In this document: positions 1 through 10,679 of the stretch, piece after piece
Position numbering within the stretch: position 1 is the stretch's first letter
How the letters are laid out: each line of letters starts with the position of its first letter
Assembly (NCBI RefSeq): GCF_020497125.1
Contig: NC_059082.1
Coordinates: 66,294,948 to 66,358,947 of the forward strand
Direction of reading: 5' to 3'
From: Mauremys mutica
Lineage: Eukaryota > Chordata > Testudines > Geoemydidae
DNA length: 64,000 nt
Translations under genes and position numbers: made by a program
The notes under the pieces: model-generated
The model's database searches: none
Told to the model about the DNA's origin: nothing
The model's input: the letters and a program-made list of their open reading frames with translations, nothing else

Positions 1-356
1 CTGCCATGCTGGGCACACTAAAGTACATGCCTGTGCTCTCTGAACAGGCAGAAAATAACATCATAGCTAACTGCAAAAGTGCCACAATAGTCTGGATATG
101 TGTTCTACATGTGTCATCGTAGCGCATGCTTAATAGGATAACAGTAACACAAGTCATAGGAAGTGATGTATGGATCAGATCCTATAATACTAAATTTTTC
201 TACTTTAAAAACCACAAATAGACAAAAAGGCAGATATTGAAAATTGTGAACAAATGACTTTCACAGATCATTATATCATTTTAGCCCAAAACTACATAGC
301 TTAACATTATCATCTGGTACCTGACTTCCTGAAAAACTGCTTCTTTCCCCAAGTAT

Positions 357-412
357 CACAGAATCACAGAATATCAGGGTTGGAAGGGACCTCAGGAGGT
401 CATCTAGTCATC
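357..412 (-). mobile_element. CR1 LINE 3' tail fragment
   Basis: Read on the minus strand this is the CR1 3' end with the terminal attctgtgat direct repeats. It is severely 5'-truncated, as usual for CR1 insertions. Confidence 0.8.
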
Positions 413-1845
413 CATCAATAATAGTGTTGTGGTTCCAATCAGCAGATATGCTTGAGCTGACAGCTCAAAGGTGGGCGGGGGGAGGGGCGCGAGGGCCAGT
501 GGCATGGAGATTTCAGTGAAGGGTTCTTGACTCTGGAATTTACTCTGCATTAGGCTTCTGATCTAAAATAGTTGGTACTTCTCTACCCTCAGGGCACAGT
601 GCAAGCCCCATCTACATGGGAGAGAACTAAGCCATGTGGTGTGGTTAGGAATTTTAACAAGGAATTTTATTTTCTCTACTTTGTAGTTCACCTAGTTGAT
701 AAATTTATTAGTTGGGCTGGTGCTGATCTAGGTTGGGTCAGCTGATTCAATTTCTGATATTTCTTCTGGATTAATAGTCTAGTTATGCGCAAACACTAAG
801 AAATATAAGGAGAGGTGATCTTTTATGGCTTTATAACGTTGTAAAAGTACAAGAACATGGAATAAAAATGTATAATTAATGTATTATAAGATTAACTGGA
901 CTGGTTTTCCAGTTCTTTAATGTTACAGAAATTGAACCCATTAAAATTCTTAATGTAACCCCCAAAGAGATTATCTCCATTCCTGGGGCTCTGTACACTG
1001 GTACCTCAGGGAGAGGCAGGCTAATCCCTGATAGGAATGGGGAGTCAAGGGCAGACTCAGAGTGCTCAGCAACCAAGAGGGAGAGGAAGGAGAGACACTG
1101 TTTAGAACAGGGCTCCTGTTGGCTTGGGGAAAGATCATAGGCATGGCTGAACAGAGGAGGGGGCAGAGTCAAATCACTGACAAGGGAGAGCTGGGGAAGA
1201 AGAGCTAGCTTGGCCAATAGGGAGTGAGAAGCCCTTCCCTGGGAGCTCAGGAGTGGGGAGAAGCCATTTTGAGAGCAGCCTGGAGACAGCCACAAAAAGG
1301 GCAGGTCTGGCTGTGTGGAGAGCTGGGGAGTCCCAGGCCTGCATGCAGGGTTCCCCCTGAGTACTGGCCTTGGTTACCTGAAAGCAAAATCACTCAGCTG
1401 GGCTTTTCCCTCTCCAAGGTGACTCCCAGTTTGTAGAGCTTTGCTGGGAAAACTTCCTCCAGCCAGGCTGAATTAGCCCTTCAGCTCTCTAGGTGAGATC
1501 AGACAGCTCTGCTCTGGCTGCTAGTCCAGGGCTGCTGCCTGCTGTGAGTGTGTCTGAGCGCTGGGGTGTGAGACTAAAGTTTGGATTTTAGTATAGTTTT
1601 GTAATCTGCACCCTGATCCCTGCACCCCTTCATGATGAGGGGAAATCCTGGCACCAGAAGCATAAAGAGAACGCCTGCCAGCAGTGATTGTCAGCCTTCT
1701 GCAATGACTGAGGAGTCCAGAGCCATCTCTGAACCTTAGGATCCATCACAGATGGTGTGAATGCACCATCTTTTAGTTAGCTAGTCAGGGAAATTTTTTG
1801 AGGGACCCCCTACTTCCTGAACTGTGTCCTCAAGCCAGGGGATAA
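413..1845. other. No recognised feature
   Basis: Apart from a G-rich patch near 470-500 and a moderately GC-rich stretch at 940-1700, I see no coding, RNA or repeat motif that I can name. Short frames here lack family similarity. Confidence 0.6.
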
Positions 1846-2080
1846 GAACATAAGAACGGCCTCACTGGGTCAAACCGAAGGTCCATCTAGCCCAGTATCC
1901 TGTCTTCTGACAGTAGCCAATGCCAGGTGCTTCAGAAGGAATGAACAGAACAGGACATCGTCAAGTGATCCATCTCCTGTCGTCCATTTCCAGCTTCTTG
2001 CAAACAAAGACTAGAGACACATGATAAGGGTGCCTATTAAATCTGTGGAGGGACTTACCACCTTATCCTACTTGTGAGTC
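1846..2080 (-). mobile_element. CR1-family 3' UTR fragment
   Basis: The stretch beginning aagaacataagaacggcc and running through ccatctagcccagtatcctg is a common turtle CR1-type 3' region in antisense. A related copy in sense orientation occurs at about 48230-48315. The family is from memory. Confidence 0.65.
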
Positions 2081-2334
2081 TTTTGGGCTGTACTAAACTC
2101 AGTCAGCCACATTGCTAATTGCTGCACAGCAGATATTGTGGTCACAGGTCATCAAGGGGCCCTACAAAGTACACACGTACCAATGGGACACTAGTTGTAT
2201 GTTTGCTATATCAGGTCATGTGACTAGGGAAATTCACTTTGGACACCGGTGACCCTGAGAATAGTGTTTTACCCTGTTATATATTGCATGTGTTTGTGTT
2301 ATTTCTTGGAACAACTATCTGGGAAGGAAGTGGC

Positions 2335-2335
<1 letters not shown>

Positions 2336-2397
<62 letters not shown>
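2336..2397. repeat. (GT)n microsatellite
   Basis: About 31 uninterrupted GT units, the longest pure dinucleotide tract in the window. Confidence 0.97.
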
Positions 2398-2399
<2 letters not shown>

Positions 2400-3162
2400 A
2401 GAATTTTCTTCCTAAGCTGTCCTTGGTGACCCTGCCAGGAAAGAGTAATGGGGGTGCAGGCACCCCCAAATAAATTCATGTGGAAAGAAAAATAAGTTAC
2501 ACCCTTCTGCGTGGGTGGCAGGCTCCAGAAGAACCCAGGCCTGTCCATCAAAACCTGTATGGAGATTGGCACTAAGGAAGGTAACCAGGTAGATAGGTGG
2601 CGCTACATAACTTTTTTCAAATATACACAATGTGTAGTATACTATTTTTGAAAACTACATGATAGTAACTACTATATAAAAATAATAGTATATAAATTCC
2701 CATTAATACAGTATCTGATCCAGCAGTAGCTTTAAATGCTAGAATCCATTGGCACTGAAATCTAGAAAAAATATAGAATCTAAGTTTATATTTCACACTA
2801 TACAAAATCAAAGCCAGTGAGTACTAATGAGTACAATCTCCAGTTAAAAGATTATTTAATATTTAACTTAACTGAGGGAATTATATTTGGATGTATAGAC
2901 AGATGTGGATATCAGAGAGATATAATTTTTTAGTAGCTGCCTGTGAAGCATCAAAGTATCAAGTCTGCTCCTGAGAAATCTGCTCCCACTACCCAAATGG
3001 TATAGGGAAGTCAGGTGCAAAACAGTAATGGAGGGAGAGATTTTAGCAAGAGGCAGCTGTCCCTCTTTTTAAAAAAAAAATCACAGCTCACTACTGCATT
3101 AGACAACACTAAAGAACTAATGGAATGGAGAACAGTTGCTACAATAAGCAATACAGCCCCTA

Positions 3163-3275
3163 ATTCAACAAAGCATTTAAGCACGTATTTTAGTACTTTG
3201 GACATCAATGGGATTTAAGCATGTACTTCAAGTTAAGGATGTGTTTAAGTGCTGTGCTGAACCAGGGCCCAAGAG
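3163..3275. repeat. Foldback repeat (palindromic MITE-like)
   Basis: The ends cctaattcaacaaagcattt and gtgctgtgctgaaccaggg are imperfect inverted repeats around a central caatgggatt. No coding potential. The class is uncertain. Confidence 0.5.
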
Positions 3276-3884
3276 CTTCCACTTCCTGCCCTAAGCTTTT
3301 ACAATGTAACATTCCTTTTGTAACAAAATTGTACTCTTTTTAGCTTTTTCCAGTAAGCAATGAGTAAGCATCATCTTTCAAGCATGCCCTTCCAACATTT
3401 ACACTGTTAAACATTTATCAGTTATATAGAATTGGTATGATTCATTTTTGTAAAAGTATTTCACACAAACAGTGTAGGAGTATTTATTATTAAACAAAAC
3501 TACATTTTCTATAAGAGCAATAAAATCATAAAAGTGGAAGTCCTGCATATGTAATTCACAGACACAGCTATGACAATGCATAAAATGCCAAACTAACTTG
3601 TATAAACTGTGTTCATGATTTTTCATGCCAGTCTAGTATTACACAAGAAATGTAATCAATAGGTTCACAAATACACTATAAGGTTCTTAGAGTTTCTTTT
3701 GCACCACATTAGCAAAATGCACAGTACACTAAAAATGAAGTGCACACATAAGAATATGTATTGAATGTATTGAACATTTAATACAGTATATACACATTAG
3801 CAAATTTGATTGATAAATGACAGAAGTACAAGGATTTCCTGATAAACAAAAGAGCTGCTATGTTAAATCAAATGTGAATACTCA

Positions 3885-4250
3885 AGATTGGACAATTATA
3901 CAGTATCCTGCCCTTTGGAAAGTTTCTGATTGTCCTCTTGTTCTTGTATTATAAGAAAGGTTCCTACATTTACCCTAATTTAGCTTTCATCATTTTGTAT
4001 ACCTTTATCATATTCCCTCTTCTTTGGCTCCTCTCTAAACAGTTCTAATCTTTTCAATGTCTCCTCACATATTGTCTACCTCCAAATCTCCTCTATTTTG
4101 TCTTTCCTTTAAAAAAAAATAGGGTAACCAGAAGTGAACACAGAATGCCAGGGAAGTGCATAATTGAATTATATATTGCCATTATAATAATAATTTAGTA
4201 CTATATTATGATGAACATTATTTGCTTTTTTGATTGCTGATGCACATTTT
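3885..4250 (-). mobile_element. Old CR1 LINE fragment, antisense
   Basis: Text such as ctcctctctaaacagttctaatc and gggtaaccagaagtgaacac resembles the inverse of CR1 RT C-terminal coding sequence seen at 39380-39560, but is heavily diverged. It lies immediately before the DIRS element. Confidence 0.5.
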
Positions 4251-4294
4251 CCAAACAATGTTTACAATTATGTGAATGGGGTACATAATGAATG

Positions 4295-4517
4295 AAGAAA
4301 GAGAAAGTTACTCACCTTGCAGTAACTGAGGTTCTTCGAGATGTGTGTCCCTGTGGGTGCTCCACTCTAGGTGACGGTGTGTCCCGGCGCTGTCGATCGG
4401 AGATTTTCGGTAGCAGTGCCTGGTTGGGGCGCACGCACCCAGATGGTATCTCCTGTCTAGTTGGAATCTTCCTGAGTGCGTGCGCCCCACACCCTCCTCA
4501 GTTCCTTCTCTACCGTG
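4295..4517. repeat. DIRS left inverted terminal repeat (element 3' end)
   Basis: Positions about 4347-4517 are the reverse complement of about 10021-10190, with a few mismatches. The outermost 50-60 bases (4297-4350) are specific to this end. They reappear inverted at 4561-4625 in the internal complementary region. The outer border is uncertain by a few bases. Confidence 0.85.
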
Positions 4518-4560
4518 GAGAGTAATCTTAGTACTCCAAAGTAGAGGGGAGGAGGGCGGG

Positions 4561-4671
4561 GAGTGGAGCACCCACAGGGACACACATCTCGAAGAACCTC
4601 AGTTACTGCAAGGTGAGTAACTTTCTCTTCTTCTTCGAGTGCTGTCCCTGTGGGTGCTCCACTCTAGGTGA
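4561..4671. repeat. DIRS internal complementary region
   Basis: The first half (4561-4625) is the inverse of the left terminus and the second half (4626-4671) is the inverse of the right terminus. Together they look like the two ends joined head to tail. In DIRS elements this region is thought to template a circular intermediate. Its presence is what separates DIRS from other tyrosine-recombinase retroelements. Confidence 0.85.
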
Positions 4672-4688
4672 ATGTATAGCAGTACCCA

Positions 4689-5770
4689 CTATGGTTGGTG
4701 GGACTTTGGAGATACGGCAGGGAGTAATGAAGATAGTACTGTATGACCTACTATTGTGTCTGCCGTGGTGTTTTGCGTTAGAGCACAGTGTTTTGCAAAC
4801 ATGTGTTCAGATGACCATGTAGCTGCTTTGCAGATATCAGGAATGGGAACATTGTGTAAGAAGGCAATGGATGCCGACATGGCTCTAGTGGAATGAGTTC
4901 TAACACCTTCAGGCGGTTGAAGATTCATCGCACGGTAACAGGATCTGATGCAGTCAGAGATCCACTTGGACAGACGTTGTTTAGAGATAGTCATACCGTT
5001 TGATTTTCTTCGGTAATGGAAACAAAGAGTCGCGGAGACTTGCGAAATGGTTTAGTCCTGTCTAAATAAAAGGCAATTGCTCGCCTGACATCGAGAGTAT
5101 GTAGGGTTGCCTCTTGTGGAGTCTTGTGAGGTTTGGGATAGAAAGTAGGTAAGTATATAGGTTGGTTGAGGTGGAAGGTAGATACCACTTTAGGAAGAAA
5201 TTTAGGATGTGGTCTCAAAGTGACTTTGTCTTTGGAGAAGATTGTGTAGGGAGAGTGGGCCATCAGGGCACTCATTTCACCTACTCTCCTTGCCGATGTT
5301 ATGGCAACTAAGAAAGCCACCTTCATGGATATATGGAGATGAGAGGAGGTAGCCAAGGGCTCGAATGGAGGCTTCATGAGAGCGTGTAGAACGAGGTTAA
5401 GATTCCATGAAGCAGCTATTGGGTGAATTTCAGGGTAGAGGTTTTGCAGGCCTGTGAGAAATCGTTTTAGGGTTGGGTGAGTAAAGAGTGAATAACCTGC
5501 TAAGAGGTCATGGAAGGTGGTAAGTGCCACCAGGTACACTTTGGTGGAGCTGAGCGAATGTCTGTCTTGTTTTAGTTCCAAGAGGTAGCGTAGAATGATA
5601 GGGAGGGTTACCATATTGGGCGCTAAGTGCTTACGTAAGCACCAGAGGGCGAAATTCTTCCACTTCTGCGGGTAGGTTTTATGAGTGGAGTCTTTCCTAC
5701 TGTGCAGGAAGACATATCGGACTTGCTCAGAACAGGCTAGTTCATGGGTTTGGAACCATGAAGGAACCAC
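4689..5770 (-). pseudogene. DIRS tyrosine recombinase, frameshifted
   Basis: This is the recombinase that would insert circular DIRS DNA. The upstream segment (5770-4991, 259 codons) contains the catalytic-arginine block SARRVGE. It stops at about 4991, and the protein continues in another frame at 4994-4689. That second segment carries the H-x-x-R box (HSTR) and the following W-S-S-E-H stretch. The nucleophilic tyrosine expected a few residues later, after MFAKH, is read as cysteine (TGT). One frameshift and one missing nucleophile both indicate an inactive gene. It lies last in the element, just before the internal complementary region. Confidence 0.85.
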
Positions 5771-5899
5771 GCTGTGAGGTGGAGCTTGAGGAGCTCAGGG
5801 TAAAGAGCCAGTCTATTGTTCTGGAAAAGGAGATCTGGCCTGTTGGGGAGAGCCTGTGGGTGATGGGAGGACATGCAGAGTAGGTAGGGATACCACGTC

Positions 5900-6554
5900 T
5901 GTCTCAGTCAAGCCGGGGCAATAAGTATGACCCGGTCCTTATGGTCCACAATCTTCCGAAGAACCCCGTGTAGCAGAGGGATTGGTGGAAGGCGTACAGG
6001 AGAGAGGTGTTCCGCGGGATGAGGAATGCGTCTCCTGGGGATGGAGTTCTGAGTCCCACTCTGGAGCAAAACTGGGGACATTTTCAGTTCTGGGTTGTGG
6101 CAGAGAGGTCTACTGACGGGGTGCCCCAGAGGGAGAAGAGCTGTTGAAGTATTGTGGGGTGCAGTTCCTATTCGTGTTCCGTCGAGAAGTGCCTGCCGAG
6201 TGCGTCGGCAGTTGTGTTGTGGCAGTCTGGCAGGTAGGAAGCGGTGGTCTGTATTTGATGTTATATACACCAATTCCATAGACGGATGGTTTCCATGCAA
6301 AGAGAATGTGAGCGTGCTCCCCCTTGTCTGTTGATGTAGTAATACATGCTATGTTGTCTGTTAAGACTCGCAGGTATTTGTTCTTTATGAGGGGAAGAAA
6401 ATGAAAGCACGCTCATCTCACAGCTCTGAACAATAAGAGATTTATGTGTAGGTGCGACTCTGATGCAGACCACTAGCTTTGCGCCCTGTGTCCCTCTAAA
6501 TGCGCTCCGCAACCAATTAGGGAGGCGTTCGTGGTGAACACGAGTGCTGGGGAT
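5900..6554 (-). pseudogene. Degraded DIRS region between RT and recombinase (probable RNase H)
   Basis: In DIRS elements RNase H follows RT. Short open stretches occur on the minus strand here (5908-6300, 6261-6512) in mixed frames. I cannot point to convincing RNase H catalytic carboxylates, so the assignment rests on position. A methyltransferase-like domain, found in some DIRS elements, is not recognisable either. Confidence 0.45.
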
Positions 6555-7420
6555 CAGTTCTGGAAGGAAACCTTAGTGCAGAGGTTCTCTGGTCTTGTCC
6601 ACCACTGTAGGGAAGCTAGAAAGTTGGGAGGCAGAGTTAACAGCATCCGTAAGGTGTTTGTGTTGGGTTTGAAATTGGAATTGAGCCAGCCCTGAAGACA
6701 TCTCGTGTGCAGCCTGGCGTACTGGAGTATGAAGGTAGTGGCTGCCATATGACCAAGGAGCTGTAGGCAGAGTCTTGCTTGTGTCCTTGGATGAATAGAG
6801 AGCGTGCGTTTGAGCTGCGTGATAGCGGGGAATCTGTGATATGGGAGCAAGGCTCTGCTCTGGATTGAGTTGAGATGAGCTCCGAGGAACTCAATCTGTT
6901 GTGTAGGTGTCAGGGTGGATTTTTGGGCATTTATTTGGAGGCCTAGGCTGTGAAAGAGGGCGATAGTGAAAGAGTAGCTTGGAGAGTCTCGCCATAGGAG
7001 TTGCCCTTGATGAGGCAATCGTCCAGGTAGGGGAACTGCGTGACCCCATGTTTGTGGAGGTGAGCCACGAGTACAGCTAGAATTTAGGAAAAAAACTCCT
7101 GGCGCTGTGGAGAGGCCGAAAGGAAGAACTCCATATTGGAGATGGTCGTGACCGATTGTGAAGCTTAGAAAGCGTCTGTGAGCTGGATGAATTGATATAT
7201 GAAAAGAGACGTACTGTGGGTTGAGGGCTGAAAACCAGTCCCCTTGATCTAGTGCAGGAATTAATGTGCCCAGTGTGACCATTTTGAATTTTTGTATCCT
7301 CGCGAATTTGTTCAGTTGGCGTAAGTCTAGTATAGGCCTCCAGCCCCCAGTCCTTTTCTGGGTCAGGAAGTAATGGGAGTAGAAATCTTTCCCTGGATGT
7401 AGCATTGGCACAGGCTCCAC
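6554..7420 (-). pseudogene. DIRS reverse transcriptase, degraded
   Basis: The reverse transcriptase copies the element RNA into DNA. The frame opens near 7420 and shows the DIRS-type finger motif GGWRPILDLRQLN, the block FHISIHPAHRRF and the palm motif PFGLSTAP. The first catalytic aspartate (motif A) is replaced: the sequence reads SALNPQ where ALDL is usual. The YLDD box is present at 7018-7029 but in a different frame, so frameshifts flank it on both sides. Thumb-like sequence (LGLQINAQKS, LGAHL) returns to the original frame. The gene follows the gag region, as in other DIRS elements. This copy cannot make a working enzyme. Confidence 0.88.
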
Positions 7421-8249
7421 TGCACCTAGCTGTAAAAGATAAGCAACTTCTGCGCGAAGTAGGTGCTCATGAGAGGGGTCCCTGAAGAGGGACGGGGAAG
7501 GGGAGGAGGATAGGATATGAATGGGCTAGAGTAACCGGACTGAACTATCTCGGGGACTCAGCGGTCCTGTGTAATTTGCTGACAGGCATGTTGGAAACTC
7601 TGGAGGCGGTGGCGAAATGGGCAAATAGGCTGTGGAATCAAGGAGTGGTCGCACAGATCCTGAACCAACCTTTTAAAATTGTTTATTCCCAGATGGATGG
7701 GAAGTGGTTGCTTGAGCTTGATCTTGTCTGCGCTTAGGGGGTCTAGCGCGATTCCTATTTATGTGGTAAGGTTTGGGTTGATATCGTTGACCCCTGGGAA
7801 GAGATGGGTGAATGCCCAGGGTGCGCAGTGTCGCTCTAGAATCTTTCATCGTATGAAGTAGTTCATCAGGTGTGGTTTTGTATTTTTTTTTTTTTTAAAG
7901 AAAACAGTTTATGTTTATCAAAGGGGAGGTCCTCCACTTTGTTCTGCAGGTCTTTAGGGATGCCAGATGCAGAAAGCCATGAAGATCTGCGCATAATCAC
8001 AGCCGGTGCAGTTGTACGGCTGCTGTGTCTGTCGTGTCTACAGAGGCTTGTAGGGCTGTTCTGGAAATCAATTAGCGCTCACTCAGAATTGATTTAAAGC
8101 CCGGTGTCCTGTCCTCTGGAATGTAAGAGGCAAATTCAAAAGTTTATTGTAGTCATCAAAGTCATGCCTGGCAAGGAGTGCAAGGTAGTTTGCGATCCAG
8201 AATTGTAGAGTGGAGGATGTGTGAACCTTGCGACACAATACGTCAAGGT

Positions 8250-9807
8250 GTTTACGGTCCATGTCCTGCGGGGTGGACTGATATTGTGGCTGTTTCGTCC
8301 TTTGTGCGACTGCATTGATAATGAAAGAGTTCAGTTGTGAAAAAAAAATAGGAAGTCAGCGTCCTTAGCAGGAACATAGTATCTATGTTCGGCTTTTCTG
8401 CAGGTTGGTAATAAAGAAGCTGGAGTTTGCAGAGAGCGTCAGCTGGTTCCAAGAGTGCCTCATTTATAGGGAGCGAAGTAGGGAAACTGAGGCTGGAGGC
8501 TGCGGACCTTAGCCTGAGGTGGAAAAAGGCTCCAGTGGGCGAGGAGATGGAGGTGTGGCGAACTCTGCTTGCCGTTGTAGATCAGGTTCGCGCTCAGTGA
8601 AGGTAGCCAGTTCAGGTGGTGGGACTGCGCTGTCATGTTAAGAAGCGAAAGTGAAAGTGTGAGTGGTGCAGTGGGTCGGTTGTTGGTGCCCTGCAGGGGG
8701 TCTGTTGTTGGTGCAGGGGCGGAAGGCAGGCTCGGTACCGACGTCCTACCTGGCACCGGGGCAGAGCACGCGGTCGGAGCCGCGGCTTTTTTTTTTTTTC
8801 CCCCCCCTTCCCTTCTTCCGCCCAGAGGCTTGCGGTGCCGACGGCTTTGTCGGCACCGGGGCAGAGCGCATAGCCGGCTCCGTGGCTATTTTTAGCACTG
8901 TTTGCGGTGCCGACGTCCTTGTCGGCACCGTGGCAGAGCGCGCAGCCGGCTTCGCGGCTTTTTTTTTTTTTTTTTTTTCACTGAGGCTTGCGGTGCCGAC
9001 GGGTTTGTCGGCACCGGGGAGAGCGCATAGCCGGCTCCGCGGCTATTTTTAGTCCTCAGGCTTGCGGTGCCGACGTCCTTGTTGGCACCGGGGCAGCGCG
9101 CGCAGCCGGCTCCGCGGCTATTTTTAGTCCTCAGGCTTGCGGTGCCGACGTCCTTGTCGGCACCGGGGCAGCGCGCGCAGCCGGCTTCGCGGCTATTTTT
9201 TTTTGCTCTAAGGCTTGCGGTGCCGACGTCCTTGTCGGCACCAGGGCAGAGCGCGCAGCCAGCTTCGCGGCTATTTTTAGCCCTGAGGCTTGCGGTGCCG
9301 ACGTCCTTGTCGGCACCGGGACAGAGTGCGCAGCCGGCTCCGCGGAATCCTTCTGTGTTCGCCTCTACGGTCTGTGGGAGCCGTTGTTGAGGCGTGATCC
9401 GGGGCTGAGGCGCCTAGCTTGGGCGCTGTCAGCACAGAGGGTAGGGATCTCCCAGGAGACCCCTTACCCTTGTTAGAGTCTCTCCTATGAGACTGCTCTG
9501 CTTCTTGCCTCCGCTCCAGGGAGGGTGAAGCAACGCTCCCCACCGGTTTCGATCTGGCTGGGGAGGATGTGGGAGTGGGTTTAACTTTCCCCATCTCCGA
9601 AAGCGGCTGCGGGGATTTCTCCATGAGAAGCATTTTAAGCCGCAGGTCCCTGTCGTGCCGAGCCCCCGACTCGAGGCTCATACAGTAGAGGCACTTTGCG
9701 GGGATGTAGGCTTCCGCGAGGTACTTCACACAATGTGAGTGCCCATCCAACCTTGGTATGGAGTCGTGCCAGAAAACACACCTCTTGAATCCTGAAGCCC
9801 CTGGCAT
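8250..9807 (-). pseudogene. DIRS gag-like protein, frameshifted
   Basis: The start at 9807 (MPGASGFKRC) opens a 176-codon frame with a cysteine- and histidine-containing N-terminus. It includes HSHCVKYLAEAY, then CLYC, then an R-K-rich DRDLRLKMLL block. This pattern is typical of DIRS gag. A proline-alanine-rich middle is encoded by the 72-86-bp repeats at 8725-9350. A conserved C-terminal block resumes at 8452-8252, starting EPADALCKLQ, in another frame. Several frame changes break the protein. It probably packaged element RNA in the active ancestor. Confidence 0.7.
8725..9350. repeat. GC-rich minisatellite inside DIRS gag
   Basis: Seven copies of a unit containing ttgcggtgccgacg start at 8830, 8902, 8988, 9062, 9137, 9215 and 9290. 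Spacings are 72-86 bp, and a degenerate eighth copy lies near 8732. Length changes come mostly from T-tracts between units. Each unit contains a short palindrome (ggtgccgacg...cgtcggcacc type). Confidence 0.9.
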
Positions 9808-10020
9808 TGTAAATTAGAAATGGCAGGGGAGAGTGTCTCAGTGAGAGACAAGTCTGAAGTGATTTTTTTTTTTAACTAAGTAACTAACTATGTAACTATA
9901 CTAAAGGAAGGGAAACAACTGGGAAGTAATTAATAATTATTTCTATGTTCTTTGTTACTGTTTCCTATAGATACCAGGGAAGAGAAGGCAGCACTGCTCC
10001 GAGTCCCGTCTTCAGCCGAG

Positions 10021-10208
10021 GACGGTTGAGAAGGAACTGAGGAGGGTGTGGGGCGCACGCACTCAGGAAGATTCCAACTAGACGGGAGATACCATCTGGG
10101 TGCGTGCGCCCCAACCAGGCACTGCTACCGAAAATCTCCGATCGACAGCGCCGGGACGCACCGTCACCTAGAGTGGAGCACCCACAGGGACAGCACTCGA
10201 AGAAGAAG
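10021..10208. repeat. DIRS right inverted terminal repeat (element 5' end)
   Basis: It is the reverse complement of the left repeat over about 170 bases. Its own outer end, reading cttcttcttcgag on the minus strand, differs from the left end and reappears at about 4626-4671. The element stops at about 10208 and host-like AT-rich sequence follows. Confidence 0.85.
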
Positions 10209-10317
10209 TTTATGTTGTGAAAGAGGTTATTGCCAGTTAATCACTGTCTCATTCTCTACAGAAGCTGTAAGAGGAGGGAGGGTTGCAGGGAAAGAAAGGA
10301 TGGATGGTTAAGACAAA

Positions 10318-10671
10318 CAGGGGCGGCTCTAGTAATCCGGCCGCCCCAAGCAGGGCGGCATGCTGCAGGGGGCGCGCTGCCGGGCGCCGGTCCCGCGGCT
10401 CCAGGGGACGTGCCCGCGGAGGGTGCGCTGGTCCCGCGGCTCCAGTGGAGCTTCCGCAGGCATGCCTGCGGGAGGTCCACCCGAGCCGCGGGACCAGGCA
10501 CCCGAGCCGCGGGACCAGGGAACCGTCCGCAGTCATGCCTGCGGGAGGTCCGCTGGTCCGGCGGCTCCGGTGCACCTCCCGCAGGCATGACTGTGGAAGG
10601 TCCGCCGGACCTGCCTGCCGCCCTCCTGGGAAAATGCGCGCTTGGTGCACTGGGGTCTAGAGCCGGCCCTG
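10318..10671. mobile_element. Non-autonomous hAT-like element, 354 bp
   Basis: The ends read caggggcggctctag and ctagagccggccctg, a near-perfect 15-bp inverted repeat. A perfect 8-bp duplication, AAGACAAA, flanks it (10310-10317 and 10672-10679), as hAT transposases make. The interior is CpG-rich and contains a repeated partly palindromic motif around ccgcaggcatgcctgcgg. It has no coding capacity. It lies about 100 bp from the DIRS right end. Confidence 0.88.
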
Positions 10672-10679
10672 AAGACAAA

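Larger units (their letters stand above)
4295..10208 (-). mobile_element. Near full-length DIRS-type tyrosine-recombinase retrotransposon
   Basis: DIRS elements copy through RNA and integrate with a tyrosine recombinase instead of a DDE integrase. Read on the minus strand the order is: right terminal repeat, gag (about 9807-8250), RT and probable RNase H (7420-5900), tyrosine recombinase (5770-4690), internal complementary region (4561-4671), left terminal repeat. The terminal repeats are inverted: about 4347-4517 pairs with about 10021-10190. I see no target-site duplication, as expected for this class. All reading frames are broken by frameshifts, and key catalytic residues are lost, so this copy looks inactive although it is structurally complete. 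Confidence 0.9.

Noticed and set aside
2315..2572. Frame with a long HTHTHT stretch
   Set aside because: It is a translation of the GT microsatellite.
8725..9350. CRISPR-like array (regular repeats about 75 bp apart)
   Set aside because: Units are contiguous tandem repeats without distinct spacers, inside a eukaryotic retrotransposon.
8635..9476. Plus-strand open frames with repeated VPTSLSAPG-type peptides
   Set aside because: They are the antisense of the DIRS gag minisatellite.
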